Below are positions 26,293 to 36,732 of a stretch of DNA of 64,000 nucleotides, piece after piece. The DNA is taken from contig NC_088302.1 of the NCBI RefSeq assembly GCF_032854445.1, forward strand, positions 15,743,338 through 15,807,337, in the 5' to 3' direction. This DNA comes from Liolophura sinensis (lineage: Eukaryota > Mollusca > Polyplacophora > Chitonida > Chitonidae). Made by a program: the position numbers and the translations under genes. The notes beneath the pieces are model-generated. The model saw nothing but the letters and a program-made list of their open reading frames with translations, was not told the origin of the DNA and did no database searches. Numbering within the stretch: position 1 is the first letter of the stretch; each line of letters starts with the position of its first letter.

Positions 26293-29200
26293 CAAGAGGA
26301 GATTGAAGGAAGCTGGATGTGTGCTTTGAGAAAAGCTGTCAATTTGACAATCCATAAAGTAGCGGCCACCGGAAGGTATTAATTTATTTAGTTTGTTGGT
26401 GTTTAAGGTTTACTCCATAGTCAAGAACACTTCACTTATACGACAGGGCCCGGCATTATAGTGGGAAGAACCCGGGCAGAGCCCAGGGGAAACCATCCAC
26501 AGGTTACTGGCCACCGCAAGGTGTTTATATGATAATTTGCTTTTATAAAGGCAGTACCTACTCTGGAAAGGCTTTTTTTGTTTTTAGCAAATGTTGAACA
26601 GGGTTTTTAATGCTGTTCTAGATATATTGTATATCTTTGTGTAATCATATCAACTGTTTAAATAATCACAGGATTTATACTAGCTCATTTCATAACATGG
26701 TTATATTGGGGTGGGGGGGTTAGTCAGAAGGTTTATTTTTGGTTTGATATACATCTTGCTGATTTCTGTTTGAGCAAACTCAAATGTTCCTTCTTTGTTT
26801 GTTTGACAGAATGACACTGGATACCATACCTGATTCATTTATGTGTGTCTTTATTTGATTGTTGTTTAACGCCACTCTCCGACCGTACATGGGAAGGTCT
26901 GGCAGCAACCTGCAGATTGTCGTGTGTTTCCCCCGGGTTGTGCCAGGTTTCCTCCCAACATAATGCTGGACGTCGTTGCATAAGTGACATATTCTTGTGT
27001 ATGGCCTAAAACACCAATCAAATAAATAAATAAAATTTAGGCCACTTAAGAATGTTGACTGACATAATGGTGGTCAGTTTCATGGGTGAAGGAAACCGAA
27101 GTGACAAGCGTAAACCACTGACATATGGCAAGCTACTGATGATCTGTCCCACATGCATGACCTGTAACATACAGACATGCCCTGTATTGTGGCAGACAAG
27201 TGGTTTTCAACGAATGTAATCAACCACTTATTGTCACCAAAGCCCCAAATGCGGGGAGAGTGTGGAAATTCTTCGTCCAGGGGTTTGGCAGGGGTTTGAA
27301 CCCACACCTTCTGCGTCCCAACAATGAAAATCAAGCGACTTTAACCTCTGTACTACACTCCACTTCCTTATAAGTGATTGAATATAATTGGCTGAAATGA
27401 ATTGGCACTACATAATGACACCATATAGAGCCTTTGTGTTATGTTCTTTCAGATATAAAGTCTTTGCTAGTAGTTTTCCAGCTTTACATGAACAATACCC
27501 ACAGGCCCTGAGATCCTTACGGGAGCAGCTCATAACCAAGCTAGAAACGGCTGTGAAGGTGAGTGACAGCAGTATATGTACAGTAGCCACAGTTCACTGT
27601 TCATTGTCTTAGCCAATATTCACTGTACTCTGCGCATCGACGTGGCCACAGAGCACTGAGTGTACATCGTCTTAGCCACAATATATTAGCCACAGTTGAC
27701 TGCACTTTATTTTTTTGATTAGTGTTTTACGCCGTACTCAAGAATATTTCACTTATACGACGGCAGCCAGCATTCTGGTAGAAGGAAACCAGGTAGAATT
27801 CAGGGGAACCCACTATCATCCGCAAATTGCTGGTCGGAGAGGAAGCCACCATGAACTAGACTTGAACTCACAGCCCCCATTGCACTTTGTCTTTAATAGC
27901 CACAATGTTAATCAACATAGTCATTATACATTGCCCAAGCCATAATTTGCTCATCATTGTACATCAGCCTAGCCACAGTGCATTGGCTTAGTCACAATTC
28001 AATACGCATTATCTAATAGCCACAATATACTGTGCATTGTCTAATAGCTACAATATACTGCGCATTGTCTAATAGCCACAATATACTGTGCATTGTCTGA
28101 TAGCCACAATATACTGTGCATTGCCTGATAGCCACAATATACTGTGCATTGTCTAATAGCTGCAATATACTGCGCATTGTCTAATAGCCACAATATACTG
28201 TGCATTGTGTAGTAGCCACAAGTCACTGTACATTGTCTAATAGCCACAGTGTACCGTGCATTGTCTAATAGCCACAAGTCACTGTGCATTGTCTAATAGC
28301 CACAAGTCCCTGAGCATTGTCTAATAGCCACAATGTACTGTGTTCTCTCCTCATTTTCTCTCCTCATGACGGATAGAATTATTAATAATAATTGTTCGTG
28401 TAAAATTCAGGATGAGGCAGAAAAGATGTACTCGGATCATGGCATCGTGCCTTTGTTGAACCAACTAGAGGAGCTCAGTAAACAGAAAAGGCCAGGAGTG
28501 ACAGCTTGGTGAGTGACAATCTTACATTTGACATTGTTGAGTGCATACATGTCAGACTACTGTGAATGACCTTTCACCCATGACATACCCTAAGTGACCT
28601 TAAATTTTGTCCATGACTGAATTGCCCGTTTTTCAACATTCTAAGATTTCTTTTAATTTTAGAAAGGTGTTTTGAGCTTTGCTTGGAACATGGAATGAAT
28701 TTCTGTTGGAAAATTGTTAGTTTCAGCACCAAAAATAATGTTTTGTGACATTTTTTTGTCACTAAAAATGCACTTTTGTGGGCGAAACTTTAGATCATTT
28801 AGGATACTTAGACTTGTAGCCTGATTTTGCCTGGCTCTTTACAAAGTTCTGTTAATTTTTGAGCCGTGTTTTCAGATTTGTTTGGATGGTAGGATGATAT
28901 CCTACTGAAAAATGGTATGTTTTCATTAATTTACGTCTTAGGTTCATATGTTTCAACATCTGATCCTAAGTTAAAACTTACGATATACGACCGTTTCACA
29001 AACTCGTACTTATGACCTATTACATGTACGTGATACCTGATAAAACCCATGAATTCAGCCTTGCAAAAACTTAGAATTTGTTAAGTGAAATCGTGTCCAC
29101 AATCCTGATAATGTTATTATCTTAGATTTTAGTTCTGGAGTGCAGAGGTGTGGAAGTGTGTGCTTCAGTTTAATTTAATTTTTAATTTGATTGGTGTTTT

Positions 29201-32200
29201 ACGCCTTACTCAAGAATATTTCACTTATACGATGGCGGCCAGCACCAATCACAGTTCGCTGGCAGAGCTTCCCAATTACAGCCGTATGTGCTTCAGAATT
29301 AAAGACCTACTACATGTAGATTCAAACTTTAGGTCTATATTCCAGGCATTTGTGTGTTTCTCGTATGAAGTCATAAGTGTTTATCCTGGTCTCTCCAATT
29401 TCCTCCACCTATAAAATGTACTGCCATTGTATTGTATGCGTTGAATAACAGTCCAAAAAAATTTCTGCTGCGTTGTTATAGGCGACCCACAGGAGATGTA
29501 GAAGAGGACCTCAGGGCACATACTTATCCTCTTAAACTGAAGCAGAGAGACCGGCTGAAGAAGATAGCCGAGGCCCTGACTGAGGAGAATAAACAGTTAC
29601 GCACAGCTGTGGAGGCGAGGAGACACAAGTTCCACAACACCCAACAAGCTGTGGAGGATAACATTGCCAGAGTAAATCAGGTATGAATCCAGGACTAACC
29701 TAGGTAGGATAATCAGACACTGTGACAGTACAGTTTGTACAGGCTGTGGAGGATAACATTGCCAGAGGAGATCAGGTATGAATCCAGGACTAACCTAGGT
29801 AGGATAATCAGACACTGTGGCAGTAGAGTTTGTACAGGCTGTGGAGGATAACATTGCCAGAGTAAATCAGGTATGAATCCAGGACTAACCTAGGTGGGAT
29901 AATCAGACACTGTGGCAGTAGAGTTTGAACAGGCTGTGGAGGATAACATTGCCAGAGGAGATCAGGTATGAATCCAGGACTAACCTAGGGAGGATAATCA
30001 GACACTTTGACAATACAGTTTGTACAGGCTGTGGAGGATAACATTACCAGAGGAGATCAGGTATGAATCCAGGACTAACCTAGGTAGGATAATCAGACAC
30101 TTTGACAATACAGTTTGTACAGACTGTGGAGGATAACATTGCCAGAGGAGATCAGGTATGAATCCAGGACTAACCTAGGTAGGATAATCAGACACTGTGA
30201 CAGTACAGTTTGTACAGGCTGTGGAGGATAACATTGCCAGAGGAGATCAGGTGTGAATCCAGGACTAACCTAGGTAGGATAATCAGACACTGTGACTGTA
30301 CAGTTTGTACAGGCTGTGGAGGATAGCATTGCCAGAGTAAATCAGGTATGAATCCAGGACTAACCTAGGTAGGATAATCAGACACTGTGACAGTACAGTT
30401 TGTACAGGCTGTGGAGGATAACATTGCCAGAGGAGATCAGGTATGAATCCAGGACTAACCTAGGGAGGATAATCAGACACTGTGACAGTACAGTTTGTAC
30501 AGGCTGTGGAGGATAACATTGCCAGAGTAAATCAGGTATGAATCCAGGACTAACCTAGGTAGGATAATCAGACACTGTGACAGTAGAGTTTGAACAGGCT
30601 GTGGAGGATAACATTGCCAGAGGAGATCAGGTATGAATCCAGGACTAACCTAGGTAGGATAATCAGACACTGTGACTGTACAGTTTGTACAGGCTGTGGA
30701 GGATAACATTAACAGAGGAGATCAGGTATGAATCCAGGACTAACCTAGGGAGGATAATCAGACACTGTGACAGTACAGTTTGTATAGGCTGTGGAGGATA
30801 GCATTGCCAGAGTAAATCAGGTATGAATCCAGGACTAACCTAGGTAGGATAATCAGACACTGTGACAGTACAGTTTGTACAGGCTGTGGAGGATAACATT
30901 GCCAGAGTAAATCAGGTATGAATCCAGGACTAACCTAGGTAGGATAATCAGACACTGTGACTGTACAGTTTGTACAGGCTGTGGAGGATAGCATTGCCAG
31001 AGGAGATCAGGTATGAATCCAGGACTAACCTAGGTAGGATAATCAGACACTGTGACTGTACAGTTTGTACAGGCTGTGGAGGATAACATTAACAGAGGAG
31101 ATCAGGTATGAATCCAGGACTAACCTAGGGAGGATAATCAGACACTGTGACAGTACAGTTTGTACAGGCTGTGGAGGATAGCATTGCCAGAGTAAATCAG
31201 GTATGAATCCAGGACTAACCTAGGTAGGATAATCAGACACTGTGACAGTACAGTTTGTACAGGCTGTGGAGGATAACATTGCCAGAGTAAATCAGGTATG
31301 AATCCAGGACTAACCTAGGTAGGATAATCAGACACTGTGACTGTACAGTTTGTACAGGCTGTGGAGGATAGCATTGCCAGAGGAGATCAGGTATGAATCC
31401 AGGACTAACCTAGGTAGGATAATCAGACACTTTGACAATACAGTTTGTACAGGCTGTGGAGGATAGCATTGCCAGAGTAAATCAGGTATGAATCCAGGAC
31501 TAACCTAGGTAGGATAATCAGACACTGTGACAGTACAGTTTGTACAGGCTGTGGAGGATAACATTGCCAGAGGAGATCAGGTATGAATCCAGGACTAACC
31601 TAGGTAGGATAATCAGACACTGTGGCAATACAGTTTGTACAGACTGTGGAGGATAACATTGCCAGAGGAGATCAGGTATGAATCCAGGACTAACCTAGGT
31701 AGGATAATCAGACACTGTGACAGTACAGTTTGTACAGGCTGTGGAGGATAACATTGCCAGAGTAAATCAGGTATGAATCCAGGACTAACCTAGGTGGGAT
31801 AATCAGACACTGTGACAGTACAGTTTGTACAGGCTGTGGAGGATAACATTGCCAGAGGAGATCAGGTATGAATCCAGGACTAACCTAGGTAGGATAATCA
31901 GACACTGTGACAGTACAGTTTGTACAGACTGTGGAGGATAACATTGCCAGAGGAGATCAGGTATGAATCCAGGACTAACCTAGGTAGGATGATCAGACAC
32001 TGTGACAGTACAGTTTGTACAGGCTGTGGAGGATAACATTGCCAGAGCAGATCAGGTATGAATCCAGGGCTAATCAAGGTAGGATAATCAGACACTGTGG
32101 CAGTACAGTTTGTACAGGCTGTGGAGGATAACATTGCCAGAGTTGATGAGATATGAATTTGGACAAGCCAGGCCAGGATAATTGGACAATGCGGCCCAAC

Positions 32201-33098
32201 AGTTTGGAATTTGTTGTATTTACTCTTTGTATGGACATGAAGTTTTCATTGTTCCATTTTTGGCAGAGGGTGCTTTCTCAGCTGAAAAGTTGGTCGTAAT
32301 ATTGTGAGGTTGGTTAATTGTTCATTGGCAACTAACCTATGTAAGAATGTTAACCCACATGGAGGTATAACCTCTGAGACTCAACTCCAGCTTTGGGCTT
32401 AAGCTACCATGAATGTATAACCTCTGAGATTGTGTGCCGAACTCCAACTTTGGGCTTAAGCTCCAGGTGGGTAGTACTTTCTTCTGGGTCCCGGTTTCCT
32501 CCACCTATAATAAATCTAATAGCCTTCATATTCAGCTAAATAGGGTGCAAGTTTGACCTTGTGGTTAAGGCACTTGCCTCTGTTTTACCCAACATCTGGT
32601 TACAATACTATTCTCAGAGAAGAAATTTCAGCATACCCCTACCCCAAGTTCGCCCACATATATGAACTTTTGAGAACAGCGCAGAAGGAGGTGGCTGAAT
32701 GGTGTTTTCACAAACTAAGTGTATAATAGCTCCCTTACTGTATAGCTGCTACCGGACACACATGATCGCCCACAGGCCTAGCCTATGGTGTCAAAACAAT
32801 CAAATAAATAAATAAAATAAGCAAAACTCTTCGAATATTGAGTCTAGACTAACACCTCAATCAAGTAGATAAATGTATTAAACTTTCATTAAACTGCTAC
32901 ACAGTTTTTTATTAAACTGCTATACACCGTTTTGTTAATTTCTAAGGTAAAACTTTTGATTATGTCACTCCAGGAAAAAGACTATCCTAATGATATTGCC
33001 TTCCTGTTGTTTTTTTTTTTTTTCTCCAGGCGTATGATGCATGTCAGAACCTGCCGTTACAGAAACTAATAGACTTCGTGAAGAAAGAATGCATGTAA
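25768..33098 (+). CDS. PMF1: Polyamine-modulated factor 1 / NNF1, Mis12 kinetochore complex subunit
   Basis: Subunit of the Mis12 (MIND) complex that links the inner kinetochore to the Ndc80 microtubule-binding complex. Exons: 25768-26375, 27453-27558, 28411-28508, 29482-29680, 33030-33098. Junctions are GT-AG, phases fit, and the product is 359 aa. The core matches human PMF1 (205 aa) in order: HKVAATGRYKVF with KLVAAGSYQRF, the YPQALRSLREQLITKLE region with QIYDKFIAQLQTSI, GIVPLLNQLEEL with NLEAVLNALDKI, and AWRPTGDVEEDL with AWRPSGIPEKDL. Then comes a coiled coil (RDRLKKIAEALTEENKQLRT). Residues 1-175 are eleven tandem 16-residue acidic, Ser-rich repeats not found in the human protein. The start is the first in-frame ATG; some upstream repeat-internal Met could serve instead. 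Introns 2 and 4 each hold a minisatellite. Confidence 0.88.
26386..26520 (-). mobile_element. SINE family A fragment
   Basis: Tail/core in minus orientation, eleven bases after the PMF1 exon 1 donor: TTGGTGTTTAAGG, CACTTATACGACAGGGCC, GGGCAGAGCCC. Head missing. The words GCCACCGGAAGGT at the exon end and GCCACCGCAAGGT after the element (26511-26523) are near-identical. This is either a target duplication or a duplicated pseudo-donor. Confidence 0.7.
26849..27034 (+). mobile_element. SINE family A, rearranged copy
   Basis: Plus-strand core and tail (GGGAAGGTCTGGCAGCAACC through AATCAAATAAATAAATAAA). It is preceded by an inverted tail fragment TTTATTTGATTGTTGTTTAA, so it is either two nested copies or an inversion. 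It lies in PMF1 intron 1. Confidence 0.7.
27040..27352 (-). mobile_element. SINE family B, best copy
   Basis: On the minus strand it begins with a tRNA-like head (AGTGGAGTGTAGTACAGAGG; B box GGTTCAAACCCC near 27291-27302). It continues into a core with CGGTTTCCTTCACCCATGA and ends near 27040. The same core occurs at 19226-19470, with weaker traces at 42495-42600 and 56035-56095. Lies in PMF1 intron 1. Confidence 0.65.
27575..28345. repeat. Minisatellite, 28-bp unit, in PMF1 intron 2
   Basis: About a dozen well-conserved copies of TATACTGTGCATTGTCTAAT + AGCCACAA between about 27965 and 28340. Degenerate units reach back to just after the exon 2 donor. A family A SINE (27709-27880) interrupts it. 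Confidence 0.85.
27709..27880 (-). mobile_element. SINE family A with target-site duplication, inserted in a minisatellite
   Basis: Minus-oriented copy with tail, core and part of the B-box region (TGAACTAGACTTGAACTCAC). TGCACTTT flanks both ends (27701-27708, 27881-27888). It splits the 28-bp array, so the array is older than the insertion or later expanded on one side. Confidence 0.8.
28588..28804. mobile_element. MITE with TA target duplication (family M1), copy 1
   Basis: 217 bp in PMF1 intron 3. The left end CCCTAAGTGACCTTAAATTT and the right end, complement of TCCTAAATGATCTAAAGTTT, form terminal inverted repeats of about 24 bases. TA flanks both sides (28586-28587, 28805-28806). TA duplication and the non-coding interior fit a Tc1/mariner-mobilised MITE. 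Confidence 0.75.
29169..29286 (-). mobile_element. SINE family A, truncated, with target-site duplication
   Basis: Tail (TTTGATTGGTGTTTTACGCC) and early core, then a deletion. Flanked by TGTGCTTCAG at 29159-29168 and 29287-29296. Lies in PMF1 intron 3 about 200 bases before exon 4. Confidence 0.8.
29648..32200 (+). repeat. PMF1: 95-bp minisatellite repeating the PMF1 exon 4/intron 4 boundary, 27 copies
   Basis: Copy 0 (from 29648) is the true last 33 coding bases of exon 4 plus the first 62 intron bases. Copies 1-26 start every 95 bases exactly, at 29743, 29838 and so on to 32118. Each unit has a 33-base exon-like part (11 codons, AVEDNIARVNQ or AVEDNIARGDQ and near variants, no stop), then CAG|GTATGAA donor (GTGTGAA in the copy at 30218), GACTAAC resembling a branch point, and TTTGTACAG before the next copy. 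The last copy is diverged and its donor is lost. Reading past a donor meets TGA at the second codon. Confidence 0.95.
32540..32818 (+). mobile_element. Putative tRNA-derived SINE, third type, old
   Basis: Begins with an A-box-like TTGACCTTGTGGTTAAGGCA and a decayed B box (CATCTGGTTACAATAC). It ends in CAATCAAATAAATAAATAAA, the same tail as family A. The body does not resemble families A or B. Lies in PMF1 intron 4 downstream of the 95-bp array. Confidence 0.5.
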
Positions 33099-33495
33099 CT
33101 ATCAGAAGAAGGCTGCGGTCACATTGTGATGGCAAGGAAGCATTAAGATTTGTCGGAAGTTAAGTCTCAATTTCAAGACCTGTGTGCCTTATGATGATTA
33201 CCTCAGCCAAGTTGGTAACTTTAAAGGTGAATTGAAAACCTTTTCAAATTCTTCAAGACTGCTGTCAAAGGGCTCCTGCTGCATACATACAATATAGTAC
33301 AACATTCTGGTGTTGACAACATATATGTGTTCAGAACTTCTGCATTTCAACTTAAACTCGGCAAATTGATAAGGAAACTGGAGATATTTTGTCCTGGCTG
33401 GTTGTTATAGCTTGAAATATCTTAATGTTCTGTGGACACTTGAATGTCTGGTGTTGACCAGATGATGTAAATAAATTGTAGTATATAATATATTA
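33099..33495 (+). other. PMF1: PMF1 3' untranslated region with polyadenylation signal
   Basis: Begins after the TAA stop at 33096-33098. AATAAA lies at 33470-33475. No other frame of interest. Confidence 0.6.
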
Positions 33496-33552
33496 GAAAG
33501 TGTTTACTGTGGTATTTTTCTATGAGTTATGCAGGGACTTCCATGCTCTGGT

Positions 33553-33682
33553 AGTTTATAGCCTGCTGGTGCAGCACAGGGACTCGGGAGCTTCTCATTA
33601 GTGTAACATCTATGAGTTCAAGTCCAGCTCATGATCGCCGATCATACGTTGGAAGGTCTCCCAGCAACCTGCAGATGGTTGG
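33553..33682 (+). mobile_element. SINE family A, head half only
   Basis: A-box-like GTGCAGCACAGGGAC, B box GAGTTCAAGTCCAGCTCATG and the start of the core GGAAGGTCTCCCAGCAACCT. The element stops after GCAGATGGTTGG. Unlike the other copies it lost its 3' half. Confidence 0.7.
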
Positions 33683-35248
33683 ATTGGAACGTCTTGAAAC
33701 AGATGTTTCTTTTTGCGATGTATGGGTGTAAAATGAAAAAAAACAAAAAAAAAACAAAGGCGATATCTACAAACTTTGCGAAATATCACTTTCCTCACTG
33801 AAGGAATTTCACATTTATATAAATCACAAAAGCAAGTCAAGTAAACAAACTCAAATCCTCTGTGTGGAAATACACATGATGTATCTTGAAGCTCCAATAC
33901 CAGTTGGCACCTACACATAGCACATATATAAGAAAGACTACTCAGCCCAAACTGTACTCTAGATCTGGCACGCAATGGTATGGAATAAGAAAATGAATGG
34001 GGAGAACAGTCCATAATGGTACATGTCCATGCCCATGTAGTGTTAGGCTTGCTCTTGCCCTTCTCTGAATCCTGGTATACCACAGTAGGCGCTATTATTA
34101 TTATTATGCCCCAGTATGTAATGTGAATACTGTGGGGGGAAGAGCACAGCTTTCTTCATATAATCCATGGATTAGTTTGATTCAGCAACAGAAAAAAATA
34201 GTGCAAATGAAATATGACACAACATCAACATCCATGAGGCTTACCATACAATACCTTGGAAATAAAACACAAACTGAAATTTTCATTGGAATTTTGTATT
34301 CATCATTTCGTATTGTTCAATATTTAATACTGTTTACATAAATGTAAATATACAGCACATTACAGCAAATATAACTACACATTTTATCACAGTTGGCTGG
34401 ATCCAATTTCACTTATTTACATTTTTGTATTTCACATAAAGTTTTGAGTATAACAATATAAAGACCTTAAAATGATACATTTCATGCCAACACTACATTT
34501 TTAAAATAAGGAATTAATCAAATTTACCCTCCCAGTCTCATTATACAAACAATGGATTTACACTTCTGTTAAGAAGTCCTCACATTCAATATCAGACTTG
34601 CCAGCTCTATTAAGATTAAGTTCCTCATTTTAGTATTTTGAGCGTCATTCATGTACAATGCATATATCCTACAAATCTGTTACATGTATTAAAACAGTTC
34701 TTCACTATTACACCATGGAAGTAAATAATTGCAAAACTGTTAATATAGTAAATGCCCTCACAATGTCTATGTGAATGACAGCATTCTGTATTTATACATA
34801 TACGTTACACAGCATGGTCGTGAACATGTCAAACTTCATGTGGTAACAGAGTTATGGACATAAAAAAATGATGCTTGTGATGTACATGCCACAATTGCTG
34901 TGAAAATGACTAAAATTGCAATATACAATAGCCACGTGTATATATACAGTGTGATGTTTGTTTGCAGGACTGACACTCTCTCCCTTAAAACAGCCATGTT
35001 AGACATGTTAGATTACAATATGTACAACTGTGTATTTCACAGAATATAGACACATACATGTATACAGATTTATGGATTTGCCTGTACACACTATAACAAA
35101 CAACAGAAATAACAAAACAGATGAAAGCTCTTATGCATTCATATACATAATGGAGACTAAATGAATCTAGGTGATAGTTGCAGTAATATAGTGGCACTTA
35201 GCTATATTTATTAATAAAGTGTATAAAATTTCCAATAAATGCCCATTT

Positions 35249-35293
<45 letters not shown>

Positions 35294-36732
35294 TATGCAT
35301 AACCTGGCTGCAAAATTGCTGATGTGGCATTAAGCCCTACTCATTCATTTTAATCCTGGGTATAGAAAACCAACAGGTTGAAGAACTCCCCAGAGGAGCA
35401 AGCCTGACTCTGGCCTCTTTATAAGGAGAATAAGCTAAGTTTCAATAAGCTAAGCTGCGGTTTTGTGTACAGTGACACAGATGGGGGAAAACAATTCCAT
35501 GTATCCCTTGTATGTTTGAGTAAGTACAAAGTTAAATCAAATTTCTTATTTTTTTAATATTTGTGAATCTTTGTGACCTCAGACACTTTACATGGACTTG
35601 AGCACAAAAAATTAGAACTTAGCTGACCACCGGATTGTCAATAAAATGTGTCATGTTGTAATAAACAGAGGTATAATTGCCACGTGCCTTTGTTGATGCT
35701 CCATATGACCTGTTTTGTGTATGACAAGCAACATGTTCTTCAAACCAAAATCTATGTTATTTCCACCTGTAGTTTCCAATCTCAGATTGAGGTACACGTA
35801 TTGTTAGTTTTGGGCAGTTTTGCAGGCCATCTTGTTAAAGGTTTTCCATGTTTTGCTATTGTTTTTTTTTTTTGTTGCCAGATTTTTTAAACACTTAACC
35901 TAAAAAAATAAACTTTTTTTGATTCATAAACCATCTGTGATTTCACAACCACTATAAAGTAGCCTGTTGTAGAACTGTTGAAATCCACAATAAGAGTTAC
36001 CCCACACGAGCAGTGTGCTCAATAACTTGGTTAATCTGTCTTTATCTTTGATCGATCAGAAGAAGGATTTCGCAATTTGAATCTGAAAGTACGGATGAAC
36101 TAGCATCAATCCTCCGAGGGAACTACTTATTCCATGAATCAAGATGGTCAACGTTAAATGTTATGTAACACTGACTCAATCAACAATGGCAGAATAAAAC
36201 ATTCATCCTACATTGTATTTTAGGAAGAACAAATTCCCGTTTTAGGAAGAAAAATTCCTATTTTTAGGATGTACAAATAAATGTATCCCCGGAACACTGT
36301 ATACAAATATACCATGTATATAACAACAGGCCGATGAAAGGACCAGCAATGTCAGTTTTTACCAGCTGTCATTATACCCTTGGATTTCCCACACAGGACT
36401 ATAGAACACAAAAACCAGAATGCAATGTACTGTAGGTCTCCAGTGATAAGTCGCAGTCAGAATACACAGCTTTCGCAGTGCTTGTACAGATCTCCTCCTT
36501 GGAGTGTGCATTTAGACACAAAGAACTGGTCACATGTTGTGGCAGTCTGGATAACACAGGTCCAATTCCGTGCAGAAGCTGTCCAATTCAATACTGAGGG
36601 TGTCCAAATTTGGCAGAACCTAGAAAGAAGGTGTCCATTTTGGGGGGATTTGGACAACCCCCTGATGACATTTACATCCTTCCTCCACAGAAGTTTGGTC
36701 TTGGATTTTCACAGGTCATTTTGCCCCTCTCC
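33683..36732. other. Convergent region between PMF1 and the receptor phosphatase, including its likely 3' UTR
   Basis: No supported coding exon on either strand. Contents include a TTA microsatellite near 34095, a (TA)n tract at 35251-35291, and a short block (CCTTAAAATGATACATTTCATGCCAACAC near 34465, in part) that also occurs near 10022. The phosphatase stop is at 36733. On the minus strand the first clear AATAAA (TTTATT on plus) that I noted is near 35207, so a 3' UTR of about 1.5 kb is possible. Confidence 0.45.

Noticed and set aside
27287-27303. tRNA gene suggested by a GGTTCAAACCCC B box
   Set aside because: The B box belongs to the tRNA-derived head of a SINE family B copy; no cloverleaf with intact acceptor and anticodon stems was visible.
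28041-28289. Minus-strand frame with repeated Cys/Tyr motif
   Set aside because: It is the 28-bp minisatellite translated; 28 is not a multiple of three, so frames cycle, and there is no gene signal.
31898-32134. Minus-strand frame across the 95-bp array
   Set aside because: Produced by the repeat unit; no start context, splice structure or homology.
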